Shown here: piece after piece, positions 16,695 to 24,498 of the stretch | Layout: each line of letters opens with the position of its first letter | Numbering within the stretch: the stretch's first letter is position 1 | From: Rhizobium sp. ASV8 | Lineage (GTDB): Bacteria; Pseudomonadota; Alphaproteobacteria; Rhizobiales; Rhizobiaceae | Direction of reading: 5' to 3' | Assembly: GCF_016429255.1 (NCBI RefSeq) | Contig: NZ_JAELUG010000036.1 | Location: 1-53,664, forward strand | Length of the DNA stretch: 53,664 nt | Notes under the pieces: model-generated | Told to the model about the DNA's origin: nothing | The model's input: the letters and a program-made list of their open reading frames with translations, nothing else | Databases searched by the model: none | Translations under genes and position numbers: made by a program

Positions 16695-17876
16695 ATGAAC
16701 GAGACGCCGAGATTCGATGCCTACCGAGCCGCTATTCCCGATGCGCTGATGCCGCCTCGCGATGATCCTTTCGATGCGGCGGTGCCCCCGATCTATCAGA
16801 CATCGCTGTTTCTGTTCGACAGCTACAAGGAACTGGAGGATGTCTTTGCCGGCCGTTCTAAAAAGCCGATCTATTCGCGTGGCGACAATCCGACCGTTCG
16901 CATTCTGGAGCGCAAGATCGCCGAGATGGAAGGTGCCGAGGCGGCGCGCGCCTTTTCGAGCGGTATGGGTGCGATTGCGGCAGCGGTCCTGGCTTTCGTC
17001 GGACCGGGCGACCGTATTGTCACCGTGCGGCATGTCTATAGCGACGCCTTCCGTTTCTTCGAAAAAGTGCTGAAGCGTTTTGGCGTTGCCGTCGACTATG
17101 TGGACGGCGCCGATACGGAAGCGATGATAGCGGCACTTCCCGGCGCCAAGCTCGCCTATCTCGAAAACCCGACCTCCATGGTGTTCGAGGTGCAGGATCT
17201 GAGCGCCATCGCCGAAGCTGCGCGCCGTCATGGCGTCGTGACAATGGTCGACAATTCCTGGGCGACACCGCTCTTCCAGAGCCCGCTTGCCGTCGGCATC
17301 GATATCGTCATCCATGCCGCCTCGAAATACCTCGGCGGGCAGAGCGACACGGTGGCGGGTCTGGTCGCCGGTTCAAAGGCGCATATCGATCGCATCAACA
17401 GCGAGATCTACCCCTATACGGGTGCGAAGCTCGCGCCGTTCGAGGCGTGGCTCGTCCTTCGCAATCTGGAGACCCTGCCGTTCCGCATGCGCCACCATCA
17501 TGGGGCCGCCCTTGAGGTTGCATCCTCGCTTAAGGCGCATGGGGATGTGACCAATGTCATGCATCCGGCACTCGCGGATCATCCAGGAAAACGCACCTTT
17601 CGTGGCTTCGGCGGATTGTTTTCCTTCGAGGTATCCGACGAGATCGACGTGGCCGATTTTGTCGACGCCTTGCGCCTCATCCGTATCGGCGTCAGCTGGG
17701 GCGGTCCCGAAAGCCTCGTCGTTCCGGCAAAGGCAGCGCTCAGCATCTCGCCCGAGACAAACGTCTTCGCGCGCTTCGGCGTCAGCGCCCGCACGATCCG
17801 ACTGAATGTCGGGTTGCATGCCGCAAGCGATGTCATTGCCGACCTGAAACAGGCGCTCACGGCGGCGAAACGCTAA
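16695..17876 (+). CDS. PLP-dependent Cys/Met-metabolism-family enzyme, candidate epimerase of the siderophore pathway
   Basis: This is a 393-aa fold-type I PLP enzyme of the cystathionine gamma-synthase / beta-lyase family. Visible are YSRGDNPTVRILERKIAEMEG, SSGMGAIAAA (phosphate binding), YLENPTSMVFEVQDL, DNSWATPL and the Schiff-base lysine in HAASKYLGGQSD. The gene is 87 bases after the acyltransferase on the same strand and is closed by a strong hairpin. In the vbs cluster of R. leguminosarum, vbsA is co-transcribed with vbsL, named as the ornithine epimerase. The NRPS here has no epimerase domain, so this protein could fill that role. A plain C-S lyase remains possible. Confidence 0.72.
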   Translation: MNETPRFDAYRAAIPDALMPPRDDPFDAAVPPIYQTSLFLFDSYKELEDVFAGRSKKPIYSRGDNPTVRILERKIAEMEGAEAARAFSSGMGAIAAAVLAFVGPGDRIVTVRHVYSDAFRFFEKVLKRFGVAVDYVDGADTEAMIAALPGAKLAYLENPTSMVFEVQDLSAIAEAARRHGVVTMVDNSWATPLFQSPLAVGIDIVIHAASKYLGGQSDTVAGLVAGSKAHIDRINSEIYPYTGAKLAPFEAWLVLRNLETLPFRMRHHHGAALEVASSLKAHGDVTNVMHPALADHPGKRTFRGFGGLFSFEVSDEIDVADFVDALRLIRIGVSWGGPESLVVPAKAALSISPETNVFARFGVSARTIRLNVGLHAASDVIADLKQALTAAKR

Positions 17877-17898
17877 TCGGATCTTAGGCTGTTGGATC

Positions 17899-17933
17899 GC
17901 ATGAGCGGAGTGGCGGTACCACTCCGCTCATGC
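17899..17933 (+). terminator. 15-bp hairpin closing the acyltransferase-PLP operon
   Basis: GCATGAGCGGAGTGG (17899-17913) pairs perfectly with 17919-17933 across the loop CGGTA, 22 bases after the stop. The remaining spacer to 18204 shows no gene I would support. Confidence 0.8.
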
Positions 17934-18204
17934 GTCTGCTCATTGCCGATACATGTCGATCAAGGTTGATCGAAACGCGACCAGCGTTCCCATCGCCTTG
18001 CGTTCGATCGGAGAACGCGAAGCTAAATTCGTGTTGGAAACACTTCTACGCGCCTCCGTGCAATCCGTCTCCGTTGAAAGATCACCCTATCCAATTGCTA
18101 CCGATGCGAGTGCCGGATTGCCCCATATTGCAATTGCTACAGGGGTGGTTTGGGAGCATGCTGACGAGCGAGTCCGATAGACTCATGCAAATGGGGAGAG
18201 GGGA

Positions 18205-19659
18205 ATGACAATACAAAATCCATCGCCTTCATTGCACAATGAAGATCTGGCACCCGCGGAGGAGAGGAAGTGGGGCGCATTCAGTATTTTCAATGTGTGG
18301 ACATCCGATGTTCATAGCCTGTGGGGCTATTATCTCGCCGCCAGCCTGTTCCTGCTATGCGGCAGTTTCATCAACTTCGTGATCGCGATCGGCATCGGCT
18401 CGCTGATCATATTTATTCTCATGAGTCTGGTCGGCAACGCCGGCGTGAAGACGGGCGTGCCATTCCCCGTTCTCGCCCGTGCCTCGTTCGGCACCTTCGG
18501 CGCCAATGTACCAGCGCTGGTGCGCGCCATCGTCGCGTGTTTCTGGTATGGCGCGCAGACTGCGGCTGCCTCGGGCGCGATCGTCGCCCTGCTCATCCGC
18601 AACGAGAGCATTCTCGCCTTCCATCAAAACAGCCACATGCTCGGCCATTCGACGCTTGAGGTCATTTGCTATGTCGTTGTCTGGGCGCTGCAGCTCCTGA
18701 TCATCCAGCGCGGCATGGAAACGGTGCGCAAGTTTCAGGACCTCGCCGGTCCTGCCGTGTGGATCATGATGCTGGTGCTTGCCATCTATCTGGTGGTCAA
18801 GGCAGGCAGCTTCTCCTTCGGCAGCGAAATTCCGCGCGATGTGCTGTTGGAAAAGACCAAGGACGCGGGCGTTCCCGGTGAGCCGGGAACCTTTCCGGCG
18901 CTCGCGGCTGTGGCTGCGACGTGGATCACATATTTTGCCGCGCTCTACCTGAATTTCTGCGATTTTTCGCGCTATGCCAAGGACACCAAGACCTTGCGAA
19001 AGGGCAATCTCTGGGGTCTGCCGATCAACCTGCTTGCTTTCTGCCTTGTCGCCGGAGTGACGACAACGGCTGCCTTCACCGTCTATGGCGAGGTACTTCT
19101 GCATCCGGAAGCGATTTCGGCGAAATTCGACAGCTGGTTCCTGGCGCTTCTGGCGGCATTGACTTTCGCGGTCGCAACGCTTGGCATCAACGTGGTGGCA
19201 AATTTCGTCTCGCCGGCATTCGACTTCTCGAATGTCTTTCCCCGGCAGATCAGCTTCAAGCGCGGCGGTTATATCGCGGCTCTGATCGCGCTGATACTCT
19301 ACCCCTTCGCACCGTGGGAGACGGGTGCCGCGCATTTCGTCAACTTCATCGGCTCGAGCATGGGGCCGATCTTCGGGATCATGATGGTGGACTATTATCT
19401 GATCCGGAAGGGCGAGCTGAACGTCGCAGCGCTCTATCAGGAAAATGGCGAGTTTCGCTTCCAGAACGGCTGGCATAGGAATGCTTTCATAGCGCTTGTC
19501 ATCGGCGCGCTGTTCTCTTCGATCTTGCCGACGTTCACGTCGATCCTGCCGGACTGGTGGGCGACGTATGGCTGGTTCTTCGGTGTCGGCATCGGTGGAG
19601 CGGTTTATTACGCGCTCCGCGCCAGCGCTCGCGGTTCCGCCATCGGGGCTGCAACGTGA
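18205..19659 (+). CDS. NCS1-family nucleobase/cation symporter (cytosine/allantoin permease type)
   Basis: This is a 484-aa inner-membrane transporter with about 12 hydrophobic segments. NCS1 signatures are visible: the N-terminal ERKWGAFSIFNVWTSDVHSLWGYYLAASL, GVPFPVLARASFGTFGANVPALVRAIVACFWYGAQT in helix 3, and the SSMGPIFGIMMVDYYLIRKGEL end of the core. GGAG lies 6 nt before the ATG. A 14-bp hairpin follows. Substrates of the family are cytosine, uracil, purines, allantoin, hydantoins or thiamine; nothing here tells which. It stands alone between two terminators, so it belongs to neither the siderophore cluster nor the peptide island. Confidence 0.9.
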   Translation: MTIQNPSPSLHNEDLAPAEERKWGAFSIFNVWTSDVHSLWGYYLAASLFLLCGSFINFVIAIGIGSLIIFILMSLVGNAGVKTGVPFPVLARASFGTFGANVPALVRAIVACFWYGAQTAAASGAIVALLIRNESILAFHQNSHMLGHSTLEVICYVVVWALQLLIIQRGMETVRKFQDLAGPAVWIMMLVLAIYLVVKAGSFSFGSEIPRDVLLEKTKDAGVPGEPGTFPALAAVAATWITYFAALYLNFCDFSRYAKDTKTLRKGNLWGLPINLLAFCLVAGVTTTAAFTVYGEVLLHPEAISAKFDSWFLALLAALTFAVATLGINVVANFVSPAFDFSNVFPRQISFKRGGYIAALIALILYPFAPWETGAAHFVNFIGSSMGPIFGIMMVDYYLIRKGELNVAALYQENGEFRFQNGWHRNAFIALVIGALFSSILPTFTSILPDWWATYGWFFGVGIGGAVYYALRASARGSAIGAAT

Positions 19660-19671
19660 ACAACAGCGTTT

Positions 19672-19704
19672 CCACCACCGGAAGTCACTGACTTCCGGTG
19701 GTGG
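19672..19704 (+). terminator. 14-bp hairpin after the NCS1 permease
   Basis: CCACCACCGGAAGT (19672-19685) pairs perfectly with 19691-19704 across the loop CACTG, 12 bases after the permease stop. It has no T-run but stands at the right place for a transcript end. Confidence 0.7.
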
Positions 19705-19793
19705 AGCAATCCGGTGGGGAAGCAGGACGCCGGGGCCTTGCCTGTTTCCTTCACTTCTGCCTTTCTTTGGGGGATGCCATCCGGAGAAGCGCG

Positions 19794-20147
19794 ATGCCTG
19801 AACCTGATCTTGATTCAGAGGAGAAGATTGACTCGACCTTCCGCAACGGCTCATTGACGGCCGCGGGGATCATTCTCGGCTTCTCGCTGAATTTCATCGG
19901 CCGCTGGCTATCCAACCCGAACGACTGGAGCCGCATCGACATCATCCCGATGATATTGCTGACGATCGGCATCTCTATCCAGGTCAAGGTGATGGCTGAC
20001 CTTCTTGCACGCGATTCCCTGATCGCAGCGAAGTACGACCGCTCGCGGCGCCTGTTTCTGATCGGCCTCGTCTTCGTTGCCATCGGGGTCGGAGTTGCCT
20101 TGCTGAACGATATTTTGGGCTTAGGGTCGATGCAGATGCTGGGCTGA
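19794..20147 (+). CDS. small integral membrane protein of unknown function
   Basis: This is a 117-aa protein with three hydrophobic segments (LTAAGIILGFSLNFIGRWL, IIPMILLTIGISIQVKVMA and FLIGLVFVAIGVGVALLNDIL) after an acidic N-terminus. GGAG is 7 nt before the ATG at 19794; an ORF running back to 19698 has no such site. I do not recognise a named family. It sits alone between the permease terminator and a convergent small gene. Confidence 0.7.
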   Translation: MPEPDLDSEEKIDSTFRNGSLTAAGIILGFSLNFIGRWLSNPNDWSRIDIIPMILLTIGISIQVKVMADLLARDSLIAAKYDRSRRLFLIGLVFVAIGVGVALLNDILGLGSMQMLG

Positions 20148-20330
20148 TTTGAAGACGTGCGCGTTGCGCTCGACAATCAATAGCCCCAACACCACCTGGC
20201 CCGGCAAATCGCTTCGTGTCTTTGGACTGAGTTCCGTGAGCCGGCGCTTGGTCAAAGCCAGTCCGCGATGCGCAAGGGGCCTTCCCGCGAGCAGCTTCAG
20301 GCCCAGCTGATGTGCGGTAGAAAATAAGAA

Positions 20331-20359
20331 GGCCATAGCCGATCATCTCAGCTATGGCC
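20331..20359 (-). terminator. terminator of the small His-rich gene
   Basis: The arms GGCCATAGC (20331-20339) and GCTATGGCC (20351-20359) make a 9-bp stem. Read leftward on the - strand it is followed by TTCTTATTTTCT, a good T-rich tail, about 44 bases past the stop of the small secreted protein. The segment 20148-20330 has only a doubtful 71-codon - strand frame that starts inside this hairpin. Confidence 0.65.
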
Positions 20360-20402
20360 GTTCCGTCAAGATATGATCAACGGAAAGAATGCGGATGGGG
20401 TG

Positions 20403-20576
20403 TTAGCGGCAGACGCGCTCCTTGCGGACGACCCAATGGCCGTGAACCTTGTGCTTTACCGTCTTTACGACGCAATCGCGATGGTGATGGCGATGGTACG
20501 GAGCTGCCTGAGACGGTGTGCTGATGGCGACGATCGAAGCCAGAGCAACGGCGGAAGCGAGAAACAGGTTTTTCAT
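20403..20576 (-). CDS. 57-aa secreted His-rich small protein
   Basis: This short gene starts with MKNLFLASAVALASIVAI and a signal cleavage site near SQAAP. The mature part is about 33 residues, begins PYHRHHHRD, has two cysteines (one near the end in ERVC), and is strongly basic. GAGG stands 6 nt before the ATG at 20576. Similar tiny exported proteins with basic and His-rich tails are common in rhizobia and have no known function. Metal binding by the HRHHH patch is only a guess. Confidence 0.75.
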   Translation of the reverse strand: MKNLFLASAVALASIVAISTPSQAAPYHRHHHRDCVVKTVKHKVHGHWVVRKERVCR

Positions 20577-20706
20577 GTCGAACCTCGTAAGCATTGGGGG
20601 TGATGCTGCGCGTTTACGCATGACCTTGATATTCGAATCCGGATTAACCGAAAATGAATAGCACCCTAACAATTTTGTAATGTTACCAATTCGCGGGCTA
20701 GGCCTG

Positions 20707-20970
20707 TCACGGAGCTGATATCTCTGGGGCGACGTCGATGGAGGCTCCGATATCCTCAAGGCCGGCATGGGTCTCGTCGGTATTGCCCGCCATGTGCCCA
20801 GGCGATCCGATCCATTGCAGCCTCCCATCCAACGTGGTGATCGCCGGCGCGTTTCCGGCGCGGATCTCAAGTCTTCAAGCGTCCTGGCTTGGTCGCGCTT
20901 CATAGAGGCGGTCGTTAGTATGGAGGCGGACGATGCGCGCTTTCCATGCGCGCAAGTCGTCGTCAGACAT
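20707..20970 (-). pseudogene. short gene interrupted by an in-frame TGA (possible pseudogene)
   Basis: An 88-codon - strand frame runs from ATG 20970 to TGA 20707, with one TGA in the same frame at 20875-20877 after 31 codons. The first part reads MSDDDLRAWKARIVRLHTND and the second ends EDIGASIDVAPEISAP. Both halves have protein-like composition, including a WIGSPGHMAGNTDETH stretch, and no other stop occurs. I do not recognise the family. Either it decayed by one point mutation, or only one of the halves is real. Confidence 0.4.
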
Positions 20971-21030
20971 CTTCGCTGCGGCACAACAGAGGTGCCGCAA
21001 CTAAGATGTTCGTTTTTTGTCATTGTGGCG

Positions 21031-21060
21031 TTGACGACAGAAATATTTCATAATAGCTTT
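21031..21060 (+). promoter_or_regulatory. candidate promoter and palindromic operator before the peptide ABC operon
   Basis: TTGACG at 21031-21036 could be a -35 element. The perfect 10-bp palindrome GAAATATTTC is at 21040-21049, about 85 bases before the start of the substrate-binding protein gene. Short AT-rich palindromes of this kind are used by RpiR/MurR-type regulators, and one is encoded at the far end of this island. No clear -10 is assigned. The assignment is a guess from position. Confidence 0.3.
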
Positions 21061-21133
21061 CACACAAGAACAAAGCGCCGGGTGAAATTCACCCAAGGCG
21101 CATTCGGGAACTCAATCAAAAATTGGAGAGGTC

Positions 21134-22711
21134 ATGCGTCGCCGTACCTTCTTGCTGTCTTCATCGGCTTTGGTTCTTGCCGCCGTTCTCCCCTGTGGGG
21201 CTGCACTTGCGGCGCAGGATGCTGCCACAATCGTGCTCTCGAGCGAAGAAACGGGCGCTCCTCACAACGACCCGATCAGAGCGACGCTCCTCAATATGAC
21301 GGCGGACCTGATTTACGATCGCCTGGTCGCGCTGTCGGACGAGCGCAAATACTATCCTCATCTGGCGACATCCTGGGAGGAGGCCCCGGACGGGCTGAGC
21401 TGGACCTTTCATCTCAGGCAAGACGTCCGGTTCCATGATGGCGAACCCTTCAATGCGCAGACGATCGCATGGTGGATACCCAAATTCGCCGGCAGCCCGA
21501 ATGAGCAAGTGGCAAATGCAATAGAGCGGGTCGTCGTCATTGATGATCATACAGTTCGCTTTGAAATGAAGCGCCCCGATCCTAATCTGCTGTACAACCT
21601 GGCCTCTACGTTCATGGGGGTTCCGTCGCCAAAAGCTTATGATGCCGAGGGGGAGAATTACGGCATCGCCGTTGCCATCGGCACAGGCGCCTACAAGCTC
21701 GAAAGCTTTACGGTAGGCCAGGAAACCGTCCTCATCGCCAACGAGGACTATGCCTGGGGAACCGAACTTTCGGTCAATAGGACCGCGCCAACGATCAAGC
21801 GCCTGGTGTTTCGCGAGATTTCCGACGCATCGACCGCGTTTCTCGAAATGAATACCGGCGGCGTCGATATGCTTCTTGATGTGCCGACGGAGTTCGTGCC
21901 GCAACTCAAGGCCAACAGCCAATTCCAGGTCCGCAACTTCGCCCCGACCGGCATCTCATATCTGGAATTCAACACGAGTACGCCGCTCTTTTCCGACCCG
22001 TTGGTCCGGCAGGCCGTCGCTCTGGCAATCGACCAGGAGCCGATCGTGAAAGCGGTCTTCAATGGTATCGGCTCCCCCGCCCATCAATTCCTGATATCTT
22101 CACTGGAAGAATCGAAAGTCGACCCCAAGCTATTGATCCGCCAGGATCTAGGCAAAGCCCGTCAGCTGCTGGATCAGGCGGGCTGGAAGGCTGGCGCAGA
22201 CGGAATTCGTGTGAAAGACGGCGTGCCGTTGCGGGTGAAGCTCGGGGCCTCTTCGGAAACCGCCTACAAGCGCATGGCGGAGATCATTCAATCTCAGCTC
22301 AAGAATGTCGGCATGGCGGCTGACGTCAACCTATACGATATGGCCAGCCTGCGCGACGCACGTACGCGCGGGGAGCATCAGCTCGCAGTTGCTCATTACG
22401 ATTGGGATAATGCGGATATTCTAAGCTGGTTTTTTGCAGCGAGGAATATTCCGACCCCCAACGCCTCGCGTTGGAAAGATCCGAAATCGGAACAATTGCT
22501 CAGTGATGCCGAGACCCATGCACGCAACTGGCAAGAGCGGATCGGCAAATTCAGGGCATATCACGAGAATCTTCTTGGCAATTTCGTCTTCGTGCCGCTG
22601 CACGAATTCGAAAAGACCATCTCTGTGAACCAAAGCAGGCTTGTCTTGCCTGAAAGGATCCGGGAGTCTGCGATCGGCAACGTCACATTTCTTGATGCCA
22701 AGCTGGTGTGA
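21134..22711 (+). CDS. peptide ABC transporter substrate-binding protein (family 5, DppA/OppA type)
   Basis: This is a 525-aa periplasmic binding protein. It has a signal peptide MRRRTFLLSSSALVLAAVLP ending near ALAAQ. Family-5 features follow: DLIYDRLVALSDERKYYPHLATSWEEAPDGLSWTFHLRQDVRFHDGEPFNA, MKRPDPNLLYNL, and a conserved LVRQAVALAIDQEPIVKAVF. GGAGAGG precedes the ATG. It is the first gene of a five-gene importer. Family substrates are di- and oligopeptides, and also glutathione, opines or nickel. The enzymes encoded downstream favour a peptide or amino-acid conjugate. Confidence 0.92.
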   Translation: MRRRTFLLSSSALVLAAVLPCGAALAAQDAATIVLSSEETGAPHNDPIRATLLNMTADLIYDRLVALSDERKYYPHLATSWEEAPDGLSWTFHLRQDVRFHDGEPFNAQTIAWWIPKFAGSPNEQVANAIERVVVIDDHTVRFEMKRPDPNLLYNLASTFMGVPSPKAYDAEGENYGIAVAIGTGAYKLESFTVGQETVLIANEDYAWGTELSVNRTAPTIKRLVFREISDASTAFLEMNTGGVDMLLDVPTEFVPQLKANSQFQVRNFAPTGISYLEFNTSTPLFSDPLVRQAVALAIDQEPIVKAVFNGIGSPAHQFLISSLEESKVDPKLLIRQDLGKARQLLDQAGWKAGADGIRVKDGVPLRVKLGASSETAYKRMAEIIQSQLKNVGMAADVNLYDMASLRDARTRGEHQLAVAHYDWDNADILSWFFAARNIPTPNASRWKDPKSEQLLSDAETHARNWQERIGKFRAYHENLLGNFVFVPLHEFEKTISVNQSRLVLPERIRESAIGNVTFLDAKLV

Positions 22712-22720
22712 GCGGGTGCG

Positions 22721-23647
22721 ATGACATCTTTTGTGTTTCGTCGGCTTCTTGCCGTCGTGCCTGTCTTCTTCGTGGTGTCGGTGGTGGTGTTCCTCCTCGT
22801 CCACATGGTGCCGGGTAACCCGATCGACAACCTGTTGCGCGCCGGTTCTTCTCCGGCGATGCGTGCGCAGATGATCACCAAATATGGCCTGGACCGAGGT
22901 CTGCTCGAGCAATACGTCGTCTGGATGCGGAAGGTTCTGACACTGGATTTCGGAACCTCGATCATTCAGGGGCGAGCGGTCGCGGCGCTGATCGCGCAGA
23001 ACCTGCCTGACAGCTTGATATTGGGTGGCGCCGCTTTCCTGTTTTCGGCGGTGACGGGCATCGTCGCAGGTGTGATTGCGGCGCGTTTTTACGGCACCCG
23101 GGTCGACAGCGGCATCACGACCGGCATCCTGCTAGGATCAACCATTCCCAGCTTCTGGCTCGGGCTCCTGCTCATTCTCGTCTTTGCCGTTTGGTTGGGC
23201 TGGGTCCCGGTTTCCGGCTCACGCGGATGGTCTTCGCTCATACTACCTGTCGTAGCCACCGGACTTGGCGGCGTCGCGTTGGTCGCCCGCGTGACGAAGG
23301 TGACGATGATAGATATCGGCCGGCAGGATTTCGTGATGCTTCTGCGCGCCAAGGGCCTCTCTGAGCAGAGTATCCGCATCAGACATATTTTGCGTCATGC
23401 GCTCATTCCGGTCATCGCCATTCTCGGATTGAGGATCGGTTGGGTCCTGGGCGGTGCAATTACGGTCGAAGTTGTGTTCGCCCGTCCGGGCCTGGGCTCC
23501 CTGCTGATCCGCGCCCTCAATCAACGCGACTATCCTGTTGTTCAAGGATGCCTGCTGATGCTGGCAATGGCAGTGATACTCGGCACAGTCCTGGGCGATA
23601 TCGCTCAGGCCGCGATGGATCCGCGTCAGCGGGAGGATTCGAAGTGA
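22721..23647 (+). CDS. peptide ABC transporter permease (DppB type)
   Basis: This is a 308-aa inner-membrane permease with six helices. The N-terminus RRLLAVVPVFFVVSVVVFLLVHMVPGNP, the LDFGTSI loop and the late EAA-type loop (LRAKGLSEQSIRIRHILRHALIPV) identify DppB. It starts nine bases after the binding-protein stop, and its last codons overlap the start of the partner permease (GTGA). The final stretch, VFARPGLGSLLIRALNQRDYPVVQG, is the family end motif. Confidence 0.93.
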   Translation: MTSFVFRRLLAVVPVFFVVSVVVFLLVHMVPGNPIDNLLRAGSSPAMRAQMITKYGLDRGLLEQYVVWMRKVLTLDFGTSIIQGRAVAALIAQNLPDSLILGGAAFLFSAVTGIVAGVIAARFYGTRVDSGITTGILLGSTIPSFWLGLLLILVFAVWLGWVPVSGSRGWSSLILPVVATGLGGVALVARVTKVTMIDIGRQDFVMLLRAKGLSEQSIRIRHILRHALIPVIAILGLRIGWVLGGAITVEVVFARPGLGSLLIRALNQRDYPVVQGCLLMLAMAVILGTVLGDIAQAAMDPRQREDSK

Positions 23648-24498
23648 CAGATACAGCATCCTCGGCTTCGCGTTTCGATCTCCCGCTTTCTCTACCGGCG
23701 CTGTTCGCATCAAGTTTTCTTGCGCTTCTGGTCGTCGGGGCGGTTTTTGCGCCGTGGCTCGCTCCGTATTCCTATCAGGACCAAGATATCGCCATCATGA
23801 ATCAAGCGCCGTCGCTGGCCCATGTTTTCGGAACCGACGAATTCGGCCGCGATGTCTTTTCCCGCATGATTGTCGGTGCGCAGACCTCCCTGACGGTTAG
23901 CGTGATTTCCGTTGGCTTTTCGGTTTTCCTCGGCCTCATTCTCGGATCCGTTGCCGGCTATTTCGGCGGGCTGACCGACCGCATTCTCATGACGGTCATC
24001 GACCTGACCTGGTCCTTCCCGGAGATGCTGATCGCGCTCATGCTGATTGCGGTGGTGGGCGCGGGCCTTCAAGGGGTGATCCTGGCGATCGCAATCGCTT
24101 ATCTCGCGCAATTCGCACGGTTGACGCGTACCCAGGTCATGCAGATCAAGAAGGAAGCCTACGTGGATGCGGCGATAAATCTTGGCGCAAGCAATTTCCA
24201 TATTCTTTTCCGGCATTTGCTGCCCAATGCTCTCGCGCCCATTCTGGTGGCTGCCATGCTCGCCACCGGTGACGCAATCATTCTGGAGGCGACCCTCGGC
24301 TTCTTTGGCCTTGGCGCCCAGCCGCCCACGCCGAGCTGGGGGGCCATGATGAGCTCGGGAACGGCACAGCTGTTTATTGCGCCCTGGGTCATCATCATTC
24401 CCGGTTGCGCCGTGGCATTGACCGTCATCGCGCTCAACGTCGTTGGAGACGCTCTCATTGCGGCACTCGATTTCCGCAACGGCGCCAGGGAGGGATAG
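23644..24498 (+). CDS. peptide ABC transporter permease (DppC type)
   Basis: This is a 284-aa permease starting at GTG 23644, which overlaps the DppB-type stop and has GGAGG 7 nt upstream. An open frame back to 23440 is only the other reading of DppB. Family marks are HVFGTDEFGRDVFSRMIVGAQ, the EAA loop YVDAAINLGASNFHILFRHLLPNALAPI, and LGFFGLGAQPPTPSWGAMM. It pairs with the preceding permease to form the membrane channel. Confidence 0.93.
   Translation: MTDTASSASRFDLPLSLPALFASSFLALLVVGAVFAPWLAPYSYQDQDIAIMNQAPSLAHVFGTDEFGRDVFSRMIVGAQTSLTVSVISVGFSVFLGLILGSVAGYFGGLTDRILMTVIDLTWSFPEMLIALMLIAVVGAGLQGVILAIAIAYLAQFARLTRTQVMQIKKEAYVDAAINLGASNFHILFRHLLPNALAPILVAAMLATGDAIILEATLGFFGLGAQPPTPSWGAMMSSGTAQLFIAPWVIIIPGCAVALTVIALNVVGDALIAALDFRNGAREG

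Noticed and set aside
15627..17315. 562-codon minus-strand frame opposite the acyltransferase and PLP enzyme
   Set aside because: The plus-strand proteins have clear family motifs; this frame is Arg/His/Ile-rich with no recognisable domain.
17953..18180. 75-codon plus-strand frame between the PLP operon terminator and the permease
   Set aside because: No ribosome site, no recognisable motif, and a competing frame in the same place. I treat the region as spacer.
18355..19854. 499-codon minus-strand frame opposite the NCS1 permease
   Set aside because: Antisense shadow; composition is very rich in Arg, Asp and His, as expected from complementing a hydrophobic membrane protein.
20121..20336. 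71-codon minus-strand frame overlapping the small membrane protein end
   Set aside because: It begins inside the terminator hairpin at 20331-20359 and runs into the 3' end of the opposite gene. It could be a remnant but nothing supports expression.
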